Counted from the first letter of the stretch, positions 1 to 7,631 are shown. The stretch is DNA of 24,234 nucleotides from an uncultured Coriobacteriia bacterium (GCA_902478425.1 CABSKV010000013.1:1-24234); one strand, 5' to 3'. Translations and numbers: made by a program. The notes: generated by a model not told the origin, from the letters alone.

Positions 1-276
1 GGTCTCGGACTCGAGCGCCTCCACCGTTGCCGGGGCAAGCGAGCCCTCCTCGACGATGAACATGTGGTCGAGTTCCTCGGTGAGCGAGCGCAGAGCGCGC
101 TTGAAATCGCCGAAGTCGACGACCATGTCCTTTTCCTGGCCACCCGTCTGCAGCTCGTCGACCTCGATCCAGGCGATGACGCGCCAGCGATGGCCGTGAA
201 GGTTCTCGCACTTGCCATCATAATCGGTGAGGAAGTGCGCGGCATCAAATGAGCTCTCCGTCTTCAGTCCGTACAT
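1..276 (-). CDS. queD: 6-carboxytetrahydropterin synthase QueD (3' end cut by window edge)
   Basis: Enzyme of the T-fold family that converts 7,8-dihydroneopterin triphosphate to 6-carboxytetrahydropterin, an early step in queuosine/7-deazaguanine synthesis. Reading the minus strand from ATG at 276 gives 92 codons with no stop before the edge. SFDAAHFL supplies the first zinc His (H14). CENLHGH gives the catalytic Cys (C23) and the other zinc ligands H27 and H29. VVDFGDFK and LDH (D69-H70, the catalytic Asp/His pair) follow at family spacing. Family members are about 115-120 residues, so the last quarter, with the conserved Glu, is missing. The start lies 20 bp after the cysE stop, so the two are probably co-transcribed. 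The Shine-Dalgarno is weak. No other queuosine gene is in view. Sepiapterin/PTPS homologues share the fold, but C-x3-H-G-H favours QueD. Confidence 0.85.
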   Translation of the reverse strand, partial: MYGLKTESSFDAAHFLTDYDGKCENLHGHRWRVIAWIEVDELQTGGQEKDMVVDFGDFKRALRSLTEELDHMFIVEEGSLAPATVEALESET

Positions 277-296
277 GGGTGTATCCGTTCTCGAGG

Positions 297-1232
297 CTAT
301 TTGACGATGACTTCCTGGTTCTTGAGCACGACGCGCGAATGTGGCGGCACGGATTCGGTGACGAAGCTGTTGCCGGCGATGACCGAGCCCTCGCCGATGA
401 CGGTGTCGCCGCCGAGCACGCTTGCGCCGGAGTAGATCGTGACGTTGTCCTCGATCGTCGGGTGGCGTTTGGTGCCCTTGAGCTTCTGGCCCGCGCGCAG
501 CGAGAGCGCACCGAGCGTGACGCCCTGGTAGATCTTGACGTGGTCGCCGATGACGGTCGTCTCGCCGATGACGACGCCCGTGGCGTGATCGATGAAGAAG
601 TACTCGCCGATCTGCGCGCCAGCGTTGATGTCGACACCCGCGACCTCATGGGCATGCTCGCTCATGATGCGGGGAATGAGGGGCACGTCGGCCAGGTAGA
701 GCTCATGCGCGATGCGGTAGACGAAGGTCGCGTAGAAGCCGGGGTAGGAGAAGATGACCTCCTCCTTGGACTGCGCTGCCGGGTCTCCGTCGAAGGCCGC
801 CTGCACGTCCTTGAGCAGGAGACGCTGTATGGCGGGAAGCCGGTAGAAGAAGTCGGAGCAGATCTGGCTCGTGCGCTCGCGCACCTCGTCCTTGGAAAGG
901 TTCTCGTCACGGAAGAGAAGCGCCTCGCGCACCTGCTTGCGCAGGGAATGCTCGATGCGCGTGAGCGTATCGCCGATGAAGTACTTGGGGCCCGTCTCGC
1001 AGGGGACCTCCCATCCGAAGTAGCGCGGGAACATGATGCGTCGTATGTCATCGAGGATCTCGATGATGCGATGCTTGTTGGGGAAGTGCCAATCCTGCTT
1101 GGTGAAGAAGATTTCCTCGGCCTCGTAGTAGTTCTTCTCGAAATCTTCGACGATATCGTCAAGTTTGCGGTTAAAAATGGCCCTGCTCCTTGCTCGTGGA
1201 GAATGTCTGCTGAACACGATACCAATAAACAT
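297..1232 (-). CDS. cysE: serine O-acetyltransferase (EpsC/CysE type)
   Basis: Transfers acetyl from acetyl-CoA to L-serine, giving O-acetylserine for cysteine synthesis in the cytosol. The N-terminal half is helical (IVEDFEKNYYEAEEIFF, SQICSDFFYRLPAIQRLL). From about residue 190 a left-handed beta-helix of hexapeptide repeats begins, with AGVDINAGAQIGEYFFIDH, TGVVIGETTVIGD and VKIYQGVTLGA, ending in SVIAGNSFVTESVPPHSRV. The DHATGVVIGE block carries the catalytic His. Length (311 aa from ATG 1232) fits the longer EpsC-like group of anaerobes. The start is uncertain. ATG 1232 has no ribosome site and sits in an 18-bp palindrome. An in-frame ATT at 1178-1176 lies 7 nt after a perfect AAGGAG and would give 293 aa. 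Function is firm; the first 18 residues are doubtful. queD follows 20 bp downstream. Confidence 0.9.
   Translation of the reverse strand: MFIGIVFSRHSPRARSRAIFNRKLDDIVEDFEKNYYEAEEIFFTKQDWHFPNKHRIIEILDDIRRIMFPRYFGWEVPCETGPKYFIGDTLTRIEHSLRKQVREALLFRDENLSKDEVRERTSQICSDFFYRLPAIQRLLLKDVQAAFDGDPAAQSKEEVIFSYPGFYATFVYRIAHELYLADVPLIPRIMSEHAHEVAGVDINAGAQIGEYFFIDHATGVVIGETTVIGDHVKIYQGVTLGALSLRAGQKLKGTKRHPTIEDNVTIYSGASVLGGDTVIGEGSVIAGNSFVTESVPPHSRVVLKNQEVIVK
1186..1191 (-). promoter_or_regulatory. Shine-Dalgarno AAGGAG that questions the cysE start
   Basis: On the minus strand AAGGAG is followed by the 7-nt spacer CAGGGCC and then ATT TTT AAC in the cysE frame. No purine-rich site precedes the in-frame ATG (1232) or GTG (1217). 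The site therefore points to translation from a non-canonical AUU codon at 1178. A chance match inside the reading frame cannot be excluded. Confidence 0.45.
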
Positions 1233-1244
1233 GCGCGTATGTTT
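1227..1244. promoter_or_regulatory. 18-bp imperfect palindrome upstream of cysE
   Basis: AAACAT-GCGCGT-ATGTTT: perfect 6-bp arms, with a centre that deviates from full symmetry at only one pair of positions. It lies in the divergent region between cysE and the SNF2 helicase, about 50 bp upstream of the likely AUU start of cysE. That is a suitable place for a dimeric repressor site. No regulator family is recognised, and one copy proves nothing. Confidence 0.3.
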
Positions 1245-1314
1245 GCCACGTTTCGATTTTGTCAGCTTTTCAGGGGTTTCATATGCCGGTACGGGCCAAG
1301 CAGGCCAAAACGGA

Positions 1315-1323
1315 TGCTATAGT
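1315..1323 (+). promoter_or_regulatory. putative extended -10 promoter of the SNF2 helicase gene
   Basis: TGC-TATAGT matches an extended -10 element (TGn-TATAAT with one mismatch), 35 bp before the ATG at 1358. No good -35 hexamer is found 16-18 bp upstream, as is usual for extended -10 promoters. It is the only plausible sigma-70-type box in the divergent gap. Confidence 0.4.
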
Positions 1324-1357
1324 TATTCGGTTCACTTCACGACGGCGAGGGGCGGGT

Positions 1358-4300
1358 ATGCTCGAGGAACGAGATATCATCAGGCATTGCGAGTCACGCA
1401 TGCTGCGCCGTGCCCGCAACATCGCCCGCACCGATGACGCGATCTTCGATCGCCGCTGCAGCTACGATACCGGCGAGAAGCCCATCACGCGCCTGCGCGC
1501 CAAGGTCAAGAGCACTGCCGACTGGCGCACCAATTACGACGTCGAGCTCGCAATTGACGAGGATCAGGGCAAGGTCGTCGATTACGCCTGCACTTGTGCG
1601 GCGTCGCTCTCCAACCCCGGCATGTGCAAGCACGTCGCTGCCGTCTCGCTCATCTTCCTCGAGGCGCCCGCGAGCTTTGCCGGTCATATGTCCGTGCGCT
1701 CCACGCAGTCTTCCTCCGGCATCAAGAAGGCTCTTGCCGATACCGCCAAGAGCCTGCAGGTCGAAGATACCCTGACAGGTCAGGCATCCCTACAGGGTCT
1801 CGTCGATCTCGAACCCTGCCTCGTGTGCGTCAAGGAAGGCTGGGGCCTGCGCCTTTCCGTTGCGGGCCTCGAGGGCAAGTACGTCATCAAGGACATACCG
1901 CTGTTCCTCTCGCTGTGCCGTCAGGGCAAGTTCTACAGCTACGGCGAGCGTCTGGCCTTCGAGCACGAGCGTGCCGCGTTCACGTCTGCGGCATGGAAGC
2001 TCATCTCCTTCATCGAGCGCTCCATCGACATACGCGAGCAGCTCAGCGACGACGCCCTCAACTCGTATCGCAGCTCCCAGACCGAGTTGCGTGGTGCGAT
2101 GATGCTCTCCACCCCCGAGATCGTCGAGCTTCTGCACGTCCGTGATGGCGAGACGCTCTACGTCGATGATTGCACGAAGCTCAACCACAAGCCCGTCCAC
2201 ACACGCATTATCGAGGGAAACCCGCCGCTGCACGTCATCTGCACGCCGCAGGGAAGTGGCGGCTACGTGCTTACGAGCGACGTCGACGCACGCATCATCA
2301 GCTACGACGATGACATCTACGTCTGGGCAGACGAGTTCTTCTACCATTGTGACGAGGGCTTCGCGCAGTGCCTGCCCTTCCTCGAGAACGTGTATTGCAA
2401 CAAGAGCGAGCAGGCCTATCTGAGCTCGAGCGACGCACCCGTGTTCTGCAAGTCGTTGCTTCCCATCATCGAGCCCTTCGTCGAGATGGACCTGCCCAAT
2501 GAGCTTGCCATGCTACGGCCACGTGCCTGCGAGATCGAGATCTACCTCGACCGCGACGGCAGCTCCTGCGTCTGCGAGGCGTATGCCGTCTACGACGAGG
2601 AGCGCGTGCCGATTGTCGAGCCCGCTGACAAGGCACATGCGCTTTCGTACGGCCTGCGTGACGAGGAGCGTGAGGCACGCGTGCACAAGGCGCTCAACCG
2701 CTATTTCCCCATCGTGGCCTCAAGCTCGATAAGCGATGCCGAACATGGCCTGCGCGTTGCCGACGATGCCGACATCGCCCGCATACTCGCCTCTGGTATC
2801 GACGAGTTTCGCGCGCTCGGCACGCTGTTCACGACGCCGGGCTTCGACTCGTTCATCTCGTCGCGTCGCCCCAAGGTCGTCTTCGGGCTCTCCATACAAT
2901 CGAACCTCGTCAACCTCACGGCGTCGGTCGACGACCTGCCCAAATCTGAGCTTGCCGCCCTGTTGCGCTCGTACCAGCGGCGCAGGCGCTTCCATCGCCT
3001 CAAGGATGGCAGCTTCGTCGACCTGTCCCAAAGCGAGCTCTCGCGTGCCGAGGAATACGCCGGCGAGCTTGGCATGGACGCGGAAGCCTTGCTCGTCAAC
3101 GGCGCGCATCTGCCTCTGTACCGTGCGTTCCAGCTCGATGGTCTCGTGGAGGGCGCGCATCGCGACCACGCCTTCTACGAGTACGTGCAATCGATCGACA
3201 CGGCAGCCGAGATCCACGCCCAGGTGCCCGCCGGGTTCAATGGCGAGCTGCGTCCCTATCAGACCGAGGGACTGACCTGGCTCAACACCATTGCCGCCAT
3301 GGGCCTTGGTGGCATCCTCGCCGACGAGATGGGTCTGGGCAAGACCATCCAGCTCATCGCCTACACGCTCGCGCACCTCGACAAGTCGCGCGAGTACGGA
3401 CCTTCGCTCATTGTCTGCCCGGCATCGGTCGTCTACAACTGGATTGCCGAGTTCGAGCGCTTCGCGCCCGCCGTGCGCGTCACGGCCGTGGCGGGAACAA
3501 AGGAGGAGCGCGAGGCGATTCTCGCGTCCTTCTCCGAGGGTGCCGATGTAGCCGATGAGCTTCCCGACGTGCTCGTGACCTCGTACGACCTTCTGCGTCG
3601 TGATGTCGAGCGCTACGAGGCGCTCAATCTCTACACGGTGACGCTCGACGAGGCGCAGTACATCAAGAACCATGCGACCATCTCGGCGCGTTCGGTCAAG
3701 AGCCTCGACGCCCTGCACCGCTTCGCGCTCACGGGCACGCCCATAGAGAACAGGCTCTCCGAGCTCTGGAGCATCTTCGACTTCCTCATGCCCGGCCTGC
3801 TGAGCACCTACGAGAGCTTCCGCAACCGCTACGAGCAGCCCATACTCGACGGTGACGAGCGTGCGCTCGAACGCCTGCAGGCACTCGTCGGGCACTTCAT
3901 CATGCGCCGCATGAAGCAAGACGTGCTCACCGACCTGCCCGACAAGGACGAATCCATCGTCTACACGCAGCTCGAAGACGAGCAGATGAAGCTGTACCGT
4001 GCGCTCGAGCAGCGCCTGCGCGAGTCCATCAACTCCCGCACGCGCCAGGCGTTCAGCGCCGACAAGATCGCCGTGCTCGCCGAGATCACCCGCTTGCGCG
4101 AGCTGTGCTGCGATCCGGCATTGCTCTTCGACAACTACGAGGGTGGCGCCGCGAAGCTCGACACCATCATCGAACTCGTCGAGAGCGCACACGATTCCGG
4201 TGAGAAGACGCTCGTGTTCTCGCAGTTCGTGCAGTTCCTCGACATCATCGCCGCCTGCCTGGACGAGCACGGCATCGACTACTTCATGATCACGGGCTCG

Positions 4301-4660
4301 ACGCCCAAGCGCCAGCGCATCCAGCTCGTCAACGAGTTCAACGAGGATGACACGCCCGTCTTCCTCGTCTCGCTCAAGGCCGGCGGCACAGGCCTCAACC
4401 TCACGGGCGCCTCCGTGGTCGTCCACTCCGACCCGTGGTGGAACCTCGCCGCCGAGAACCAGGCGACCGACCGTGCGCATCGCATCGGCCAGAAGCGCGC
4501 CGTCTCCGTCTACAAGGTCATCGCCAAGGACACGATCGAGGAGCGTGTCGTCGCCTTGCAGCATGCCAAGAGCAAGCTTGCCGACAAGCTCGTGCGCGGC
4601 GACGGCACGCCGCTTGCCTCGCTCACGCGCGACGAGCTGCTGCAACTGCTCGAACGATAG
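1358..4660 (+). CDS. SWIM zinc-finger SNF2/Rad54-family helicase
   Basis: Large DEAD-box-like superfamily 2 ATPase (1100 aa), expected to translocate on double-stranded DNA or remodel nucleoprotein. A SWIM zinc finger lies near the N terminus (C78-x-C80-x9-C90-x-H92, CTCAA...CKHVAA), followed by about 540 residues of the bacterial SNF2-associated type without clear motifs. The ATPase core starts near residue 640: ADEMGLGKTIQL (Walker A, K662), DEAQYIKN (764-767), LTGTPIENRLSELWSIFD. The C-terminal helicase domain has LVFSQF, SLKAGGTGLNL and DRAHRIGQ (from 1039). The frame is open upstream to 1259, but ATG 1358 was chosen because GAGG (1347-1350) precedes it and a -10 box lies at 1315-1323. 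tcdA follows 9 bp downstream. The family is common in bacteria, yet its physiological role is mostly unknown. Confidence 0.9.
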   Translation: MLEERDIIRHCESRMLRRARNIARTDDAIFDRRCSYDTGEKPITRLRAKVKSTADWRTNYDVELAIDEDQGKVVDYACTCAASLSNPGMCKHVAAVSLIFLEAPASFAGHMSVRSTQSSSGIKKALADTAKSLQVEDTLTGQASLQGLVDLEPCLVCVKEGWGLRLSVAGLEGKYVIKDIPLFLSLCRQGKFYSYGERLAFEHERAAFTSAAWKLISFIERSIDIREQLSDDALNSYRSSQTELRGAMMLSTPEIVELLHVRDGETLYVDDCTKLNHKPVHTRIIEGNPPLHVICTPQGSGGYVLTSDVDARIISYDDDIYVWADEFFYHCDEGFAQCLPFLENVYCNKSEQAYLSSSDAPVFCKSLLPIIEPFVEMDLPNELAMLRPRACEIEIYLDRDGSSCVCEAYAVYDEERVPIVEPADKAHALSYGLRDEEREARVHKALNRYFPIVASSSISDAEHGLRVADDADIARILASGIDEFRALGTLFTTPGFDSFISSRRPKVVFGLSIQSNLVNLTASVDDLPKSELAALLRSYQRRRRFHRLKDGSFVDLSQSELSRAEEYAGELGMDAEALLVNGAHLPLYRAFQLDGLVEGAHRDHAFYEYVQSIDTAAEIHAQVPAGFNGELRPYQTEGLTWLNTIAAMGLGGILADEMGLGKTIQLIAYTLAHLDKSREYGPSLIVCPASVVYNWIAEFERFAPAVRVTAVAGTKEEREAILASFSEGADVADELPDVLVTSYDLLRRDVERYEALNLYTVTLDEAQYIKNHATISARSVKSLDALHRFALTGTPIENRLSELWSIFDFLMPGLLSTYESFRNRYEQPILDGDERALERLQALVGHFIMRRMKQDVLTDLPDKDESIVYTQLEDEQMKLYRALEQRLRESINSRTRQAFSADKIAVLAEITRLRELCCDPALLFDNYEGGAAKLDTIIELVESAHDSGEKTLVFSQFVQFLDIIAACLDEHGIDYFMITGSTPKRQRIQLVNEFNEDDTPVFLVSLKAGGTGLNLTGASVVVHSDPWWNLAAENQATDRAHRIGQKRAVSVYKVIAKDTIEERVVALQHAKSKLADKLVRGDGTPLASLTRDELLQLLER

Positions 4661-4669
4661 GGCGTGCGC

Positions 4670-5398
4670 ATGAGCGGGGAGACGCGGACAGACCGCCTGG
4701 AGCGGCTGCTGGGAAGCGAGGGCGTCAAGAGGCTCGCCGAAAGCCGCTTCATGGTCATTGGCATCGGGGGTGTGGGCTCGAATTGCGTCGAGGCGCTGGC
4801 ACGCGGCGGCATCGGCTCCTTCGTCATCGTCGATGCCGATTGCGTGCAGGAAAGCAACATCAACCGTCAGGCCATCGCTTTTACGAGCACCATCGGCAAG
4901 CCGAAGGTCGAGGTCATGCGCGACATGATTGCCGACATCAATCCGCAGGCTCATGTCGAGACGCTCGAGCGACGCATCCTGCCCGATGACGTCAGGGGCC
5001 TCTTCGAGGAATGTTCGGTCGACTACTGCATCGACGCGCAGGACACGGTCACGACCAAGCTCGCCATCGCCGCATACTGCGATGAGCACGACATGGCGCT
5101 CCTGAGTTCGATGGGGGCCGCCAACACCTTTGACCCGACCAAGCTCGCCTTTGCCGACATATACGAGACGAGCTCGTGTCCCTTGAGCCGCGTCGTGCGC
5201 AAGCAGGCCCGCAAGGCCGGCATCAAGCGCATGCGCGTGCTCTATTCGACCGAGCAACCCGCGCAGACGCAGGTACGCGAAGGAGCTGAGCGCAGCGAGC
5301 GCAGTGATTTGGGCACCATGTCCTATTTGCCGGCTATCATGGGCCAGATGCTTGCGGCACGCGCGATATGCGACATGCTCGGAATCGAGTGGGCATGA
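4670..5398 (+). CDS. tcdA: tRNA threonylcarbamoyladenosine dehydratase (TcdA/CsdL-like)
   Basis: E1-like adenylating enzyme that uses ATP to cyclise t6A to ct6A at position 37 of ANN-decoding tRNAs. The Rossmann nucleotide-binding site is clear: VIGIGGVGS (G31, G33, G34, G36) and then IVDAD (D57) with ESNINRQ (N63, N65, R66). CIDAQDTVTTK follows. Length (242 aa) is typical. Start ATG 4670 was preferred over GTG 4664 because AGGG (4659-4662) is 7 nt upstream. The gene overlaps the next by ATGA, suggesting translational coupling. In the linker before the last helices, two 9-nt tandem units encode ERSERS (207-212). ThiF/MoeB homologues share the fold. The RMRVLYSTE segment and absence of the ThiF/MoeB zinc-cysteine pairs favour TcdA. 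Confidence 0.88.
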   Translation: MSGETRTDRLERLLGSEGVKRLAESRFMVIGIGGVGSNCVEALARGGIGSFVIVDADCVQESNINRQAIAFTSTIGKPKVEVMRDMIADINPQAHVETLERRILPDDVRGLFEECSVDYCIDAQDTVTTKLAIAAYCDEHDMALLSSMGAANTFDPTKLAFADIYETSSCPLSRVVRKQARKAGIKRMRVLYSTEQPAQTQVREGAERSERSDLGTMSYLPAIMGQMLAARAICDMLGIEWA

Positions 5399-6207
5399 TC
5401 GAGCGCATCGAGGATGTGAACGACGAGCGGCTGCGTTTCTACTCGAAGTTCACGGATGCCCAGCTCATGAACCACCCCGAAGGATCGTCCGGCATGTTCA
5501 TCGCCGAGTCACGCCTCGTGATCGAGCGCGCGATGAAGGCAGGCGCGCGTCCCGTCTCGTTCTTCGTCGAGGATCGTTGGTTCGAGCCATCGCATGACCT
5601 GGTCGACGCGATCGAGGCGATCGATCCCGCCACGCCCATCTTGCGCGTCACGCGCGCGCAGATGCAGGAAATCACCGGTTATCAGGTCACGCGTGGCCCG
5701 CTTGCCGTCTTCATGCGTCCCGAGCTTCCCGGTCTCGATGAGCTCCTGCGCGACGCGCATCGCGTCGCGGTGCTCGAGGGCATCACGAACTTCACGAACA
5801 TCGGTGCGATATTTCGCAGCGCGGCAGCACTCGGCATCGACGCAATCCTCATCACGCCGGGCTGCCACGATCCACTCTACAAACGCGCGTCTCGCGTCTC
5901 GATGGGCACGGTGTTCCAGGTGCCGTGGGGGAGGATCGATGGCGTCGAGGAGCTGCGGGCACGTGGCTTCACCATGGCCGCGCTCGCGCTCGAGGAAGAC
6001 GCGATCACGCTTGACGACCCTGCACTCAAACGTATCGACAAGCTCGCCTTGGTGCTGGGAAGCGAGGGCTACGGTCTTGATGCTGCCACCATCGCCGCAT
6101 GCGATATGAGCGTCATCATCCCGATGGAGCATGAGGTCGACTCGCTCAATGTCGCCGCCGCAAGTGCCGTCGCCTTCTGGGAGCTGCGCTACAAGGAGGA
6201 AAGATAG
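5395..6207 (+). CDS. SpoU/TrmH-family RNA 2'-O-ribose methyltransferase
   Basis: SPOUT-fold, SAM-dependent methyltransferase of 270 aa that modifies a ribose 2'-OH in tRNA or rRNA. The three signature motifs are intact: NFTNIGAIFRSAAALG (132-147, catalytic R141), LALVLGSEGYGL (217-228) and IPMEHEVDSLNVAAA (242-256) in the C-terminal trefoil knot that binds SAM. Residues 1-110 form an N-terminal substrate-binding region (LMNHPEG, FIAESRLVIERA) of the type seen in RlmB/TsnR-like members. The start ATG overlaps the tcdA stop by 4 nt. The open frame extends upstream to 5368, but that stretch lies within tcdA. The target nucleotide cannot be told from sequence; neighbours suggest tRNA, but rRNA is as likely. 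Confidence 0.88.
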   Translation: MIERIEDVNDERLRFYSKFTDAQLMNHPEGSSGMFIAESRLVIERAMKAGARPVSFFVEDRWFEPSHDLVDAIEAIDPATPILRVTRAQMQEITGYQVTRGPLAVFMRPELPGLDELLRDAHRVAVLEGITNFTNIGAIFRSAAALGIDAILITPGCHDPLYKRASRVSMGTVFQVPWGRIDGVEELRARGFTMAALALEEDAITLDDPALKRIDKLALVLGSEGYGLDAATIAACDMSVIIPMEHEVDSLNVAAASAVAFWELRYKEER

Positions 6208-6209
6208 CC

Positions 6210-7412
6210 ATGGAGCTTCTGGCGCCGGCAGGTGGGCTCGAGCAGCTGCAATACGCGATACGCTTCGGCGCGGATGCCGTGTACCTGGCAAGTGATCGCT
6301 TCGGCATGCGCCAGCGCGCGAGCAACTTCGCGCTCAGCGAGATTCCCGTCGCGCTCGATTACGCGCATGGGCATGGCGTCAAGGTCTACGTGACGCTCAA
6401 CATCGTCATGCACGACGAGGACATGAAAGAGCTCGCATCATACGCACGCACCTTGCGCGATGCGGGAGTCGACGCCTTCATCATCGGCGACTTGGGAGCG
6501 GCCCGGCTCGTACGCGAGATTGCGCCCGAGGTAGACTTGCACGTGAGCACGCAGGCAAGCGTCTCGAACGCCCTGGCAGCACGCACCTGGCATGAGCTCG
6601 GGGCCCGTCGCATCGTATGCGCACGCGAGATGTCGATCGAGGGCATCGCGCAGATGCGCAAGCAGATTCCCGATGATCTGCAGCTCGAGGCCTTCGTACA
6701 TGGTGCCATGTGCATGGCGTATTCGGGCCGCTGCCTCATCAGCGATTACCTGACGGGTCGCAGCGCGCTTTCGGGGCATTGCACGCAATCATGTCGCTGG
6801 CACTACACGCTCGAGGAGGAGAAGCGCCCCGGCGAGCACTATCCCATCGAGGAAGACGAGCATGGTAGCTACATCATGAACGCCGAGGACCTCAACATGC
6901 TCGCACATCTGAAGGAGCTCGAGGAAGCTGGTATCGACTCCATCAAGATCGAGGGACGCAACAAGAAGGCGTTCTACGTCGCGACCGTCGTCAACGCATA
7001 CAGAAACGTGTTGGACGGCAAGCCCGTTGGCGACTTCGCACGCGAACTCGAGCTCGTCTCGCATAGGCCGTATTCGACGGGCTTCTACTTCGGGCCGGCG
7101 CATCAGGCGCAGGCAACGGACGAGCGCACGCAGCTCGTCGAATGGGCAGCTGAGGTGCTGTCATGCCAAGAGGGGGAACGTCCTGGCACGTGGAGCGTTG
7201 AGGTGCGCTGCCGCAACGGCTTTGACGAGACGACGCCGCTCGAAGCACTGGGCCCGCATCAGCCCGTCCGCGCGATCTCGATTTCGCATCTGCAGCATAT
7301 CGAGGACGAACCGCCCATCCCCGTCACGCGAGCAAACCGCGCGATGGAGCGCTACAGCTTCGACTGCGACACCGAACTCGCACCCCACACCATCATCCGC
7401 ATGCCGAAATAA
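6210..7412 (+). CDS. U32-family protein, TrhP-like tRNA hydroxylase subunit
   Basis: Peptidase-U32-fold protein (400 aa). Members such as E. coli TrhP (YegQ) and B. subtilis YrrN/YrrO take part in prephenate-dependent 5-hydroxyuridine formation at tRNA position 34; others act in 23S rRNA hydroxylation or ubiquinone synthesis. It begins with the family's MELLAPAGGLEQLQ barrel strand. The U32 signature FVHGAMCMAYSGRC is at 162-175. Four cysteines that could hold an Fe-S cluster, C168, C175, C191 and C195 (GHCTQSC), have family spacing. SIKIEGR and a C-terminal beta domain with RMPK end the protein. A strong AAGGAGGAAAG precedes the ATG, 2 nt after the upstream stop, so it is coupled to the two RNA-modification genes before it. 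The family is firm; TrhP function is inferred. Confidence 0.85.
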   Translation: MELLAPAGGLEQLQYAIRFGADAVYLASDRFGMRQRASNFALSEIPVALDYAHGHGVKVYVTLNIVMHDEDMKELASYARTLRDAGVDAFIIGDLGAARLVREIAPEVDLHVSTQASVSNALAARTWHELGARRIVCAREMSIEGIAQMRKQIPDDLQLEAFVHGAMCMAYSGRCLISDYLTGRSALSGHCTQSCRWHYTLEEEKRPGEHYPIEEDEHGSYIMNAEDLNMLAHLKELEEAGIDSIKIEGRNKKAFYVATVVNAYRNVLDGKPVGDFARELELVSHRPYSTGFYFGPAHQAQATDERTQLVEWAAEVLSCQEGERPGTWSVEVRCRNGFDETTPLEALGPHQPVRAISISHLQHIEDEPPIPVTRANRAMERYSFDCDTELAPHTIIRMPK

Positions 7413-7414
7413 GG

Positions 7415-7439
7415 TGTAAAAGCGTCAGGCCCTTTTACA
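7415..7439 (+). terminator. stem-loop after the U32 gene, weak terminator candidate
   Basis: TGTAAAAG (7415-7422) pairs fully with CTTTTACA (7432-7439) around a 9-nt loop, 2 nt after the stop codon. The stem is AT-rich and no T-tract follows, so it may only protect the 3' end or pause polymerase; a true intrinsic terminator is uncertain. Confidence 0.35.
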
Positions 7440-7460
7440 TGTTGCAATTATCTGAACGTA

Positions 7461-7560
7461 CGTCGGTAGGTCGTCGAGCGGAGGTACAAGGGAGCGCGCC
7501 GTAAAGACCGCGAAGCGGGCTGTCGGGAAGCGACCGTCGAAGCGAGGCGACCTGCCGACG
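7461..7560. repeat. 100-nt structured palindromic element (REP-like repeat or small RNA)
   Basis: CGTCGGTAGGTCG (7461-7473) pairs over 13 bp (one G-T wobble) with CGACCTGCCGACG (7548-7560). After one mismatch the pairing continues for 3 bp outward (7457-7459 with 7562-7564). Inside are short hairpins CCGC-GAA-GCGG (7508-7518) and GTCG-GGAAG-CGAC (7522-7534), plus recurring GAAGCG units. This is more structure than a terminator needs. It could be an interspersed palindromic repeat or a structured RNA. I recognise no Rfam family; the signal recognition particle core motif is absent. Confidence 0.45.
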
Positions 7561-7588
7561 CACGCTTAAGAGCTATCGATAAATGAGA

Positions 7589-7631
7589 AAAGCGCCGGAC
7601 TAAGGTGAAATACTCACCGGTCGGGCGCTTT
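7589..7631. terminator. bidirectional terminator-like hairpin
   Basis: AAAGCGCC (7589-7596) pairs with GGCGCTTT (7624-7631). Inside, GAC/GTC and GGTGA/TCACC (7604-7608 with 7614-7618) extend the stem. On the minus strand it runs into TTTTCTCATTT; on the plus strand into TTTAC. Lying between convergent genes, it probably serves both transcripts, more strongly the minus one. Confidence 0.6.

Noticed and set aside
64..252. Plus-strand small frame of 62 codons at the left edge
   Set aside because: The opposite strand reads a clear QueD with all zinc and catalytic residues.
249..1322. Plus-strand frame opposite cysE
   Set aside because: Antisense to a conserved hexapeptide-repeat acetyltransferase; acidic low-complexity translation without motifs.
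2720..5257. Minus-strand open frame (845 codons) opposite the SNF2 helicase and tcdA
   Set aside because: Antisense shadow of genes with intact motifs; no ribosome site or domain supports it.
7461..7560. Signal recognition particle RNA, tmRNA or RNase P RNA
   Set aside because: The conserved core sequences of these RNAs are not present and the length does not fit tmRNA or RNase P.
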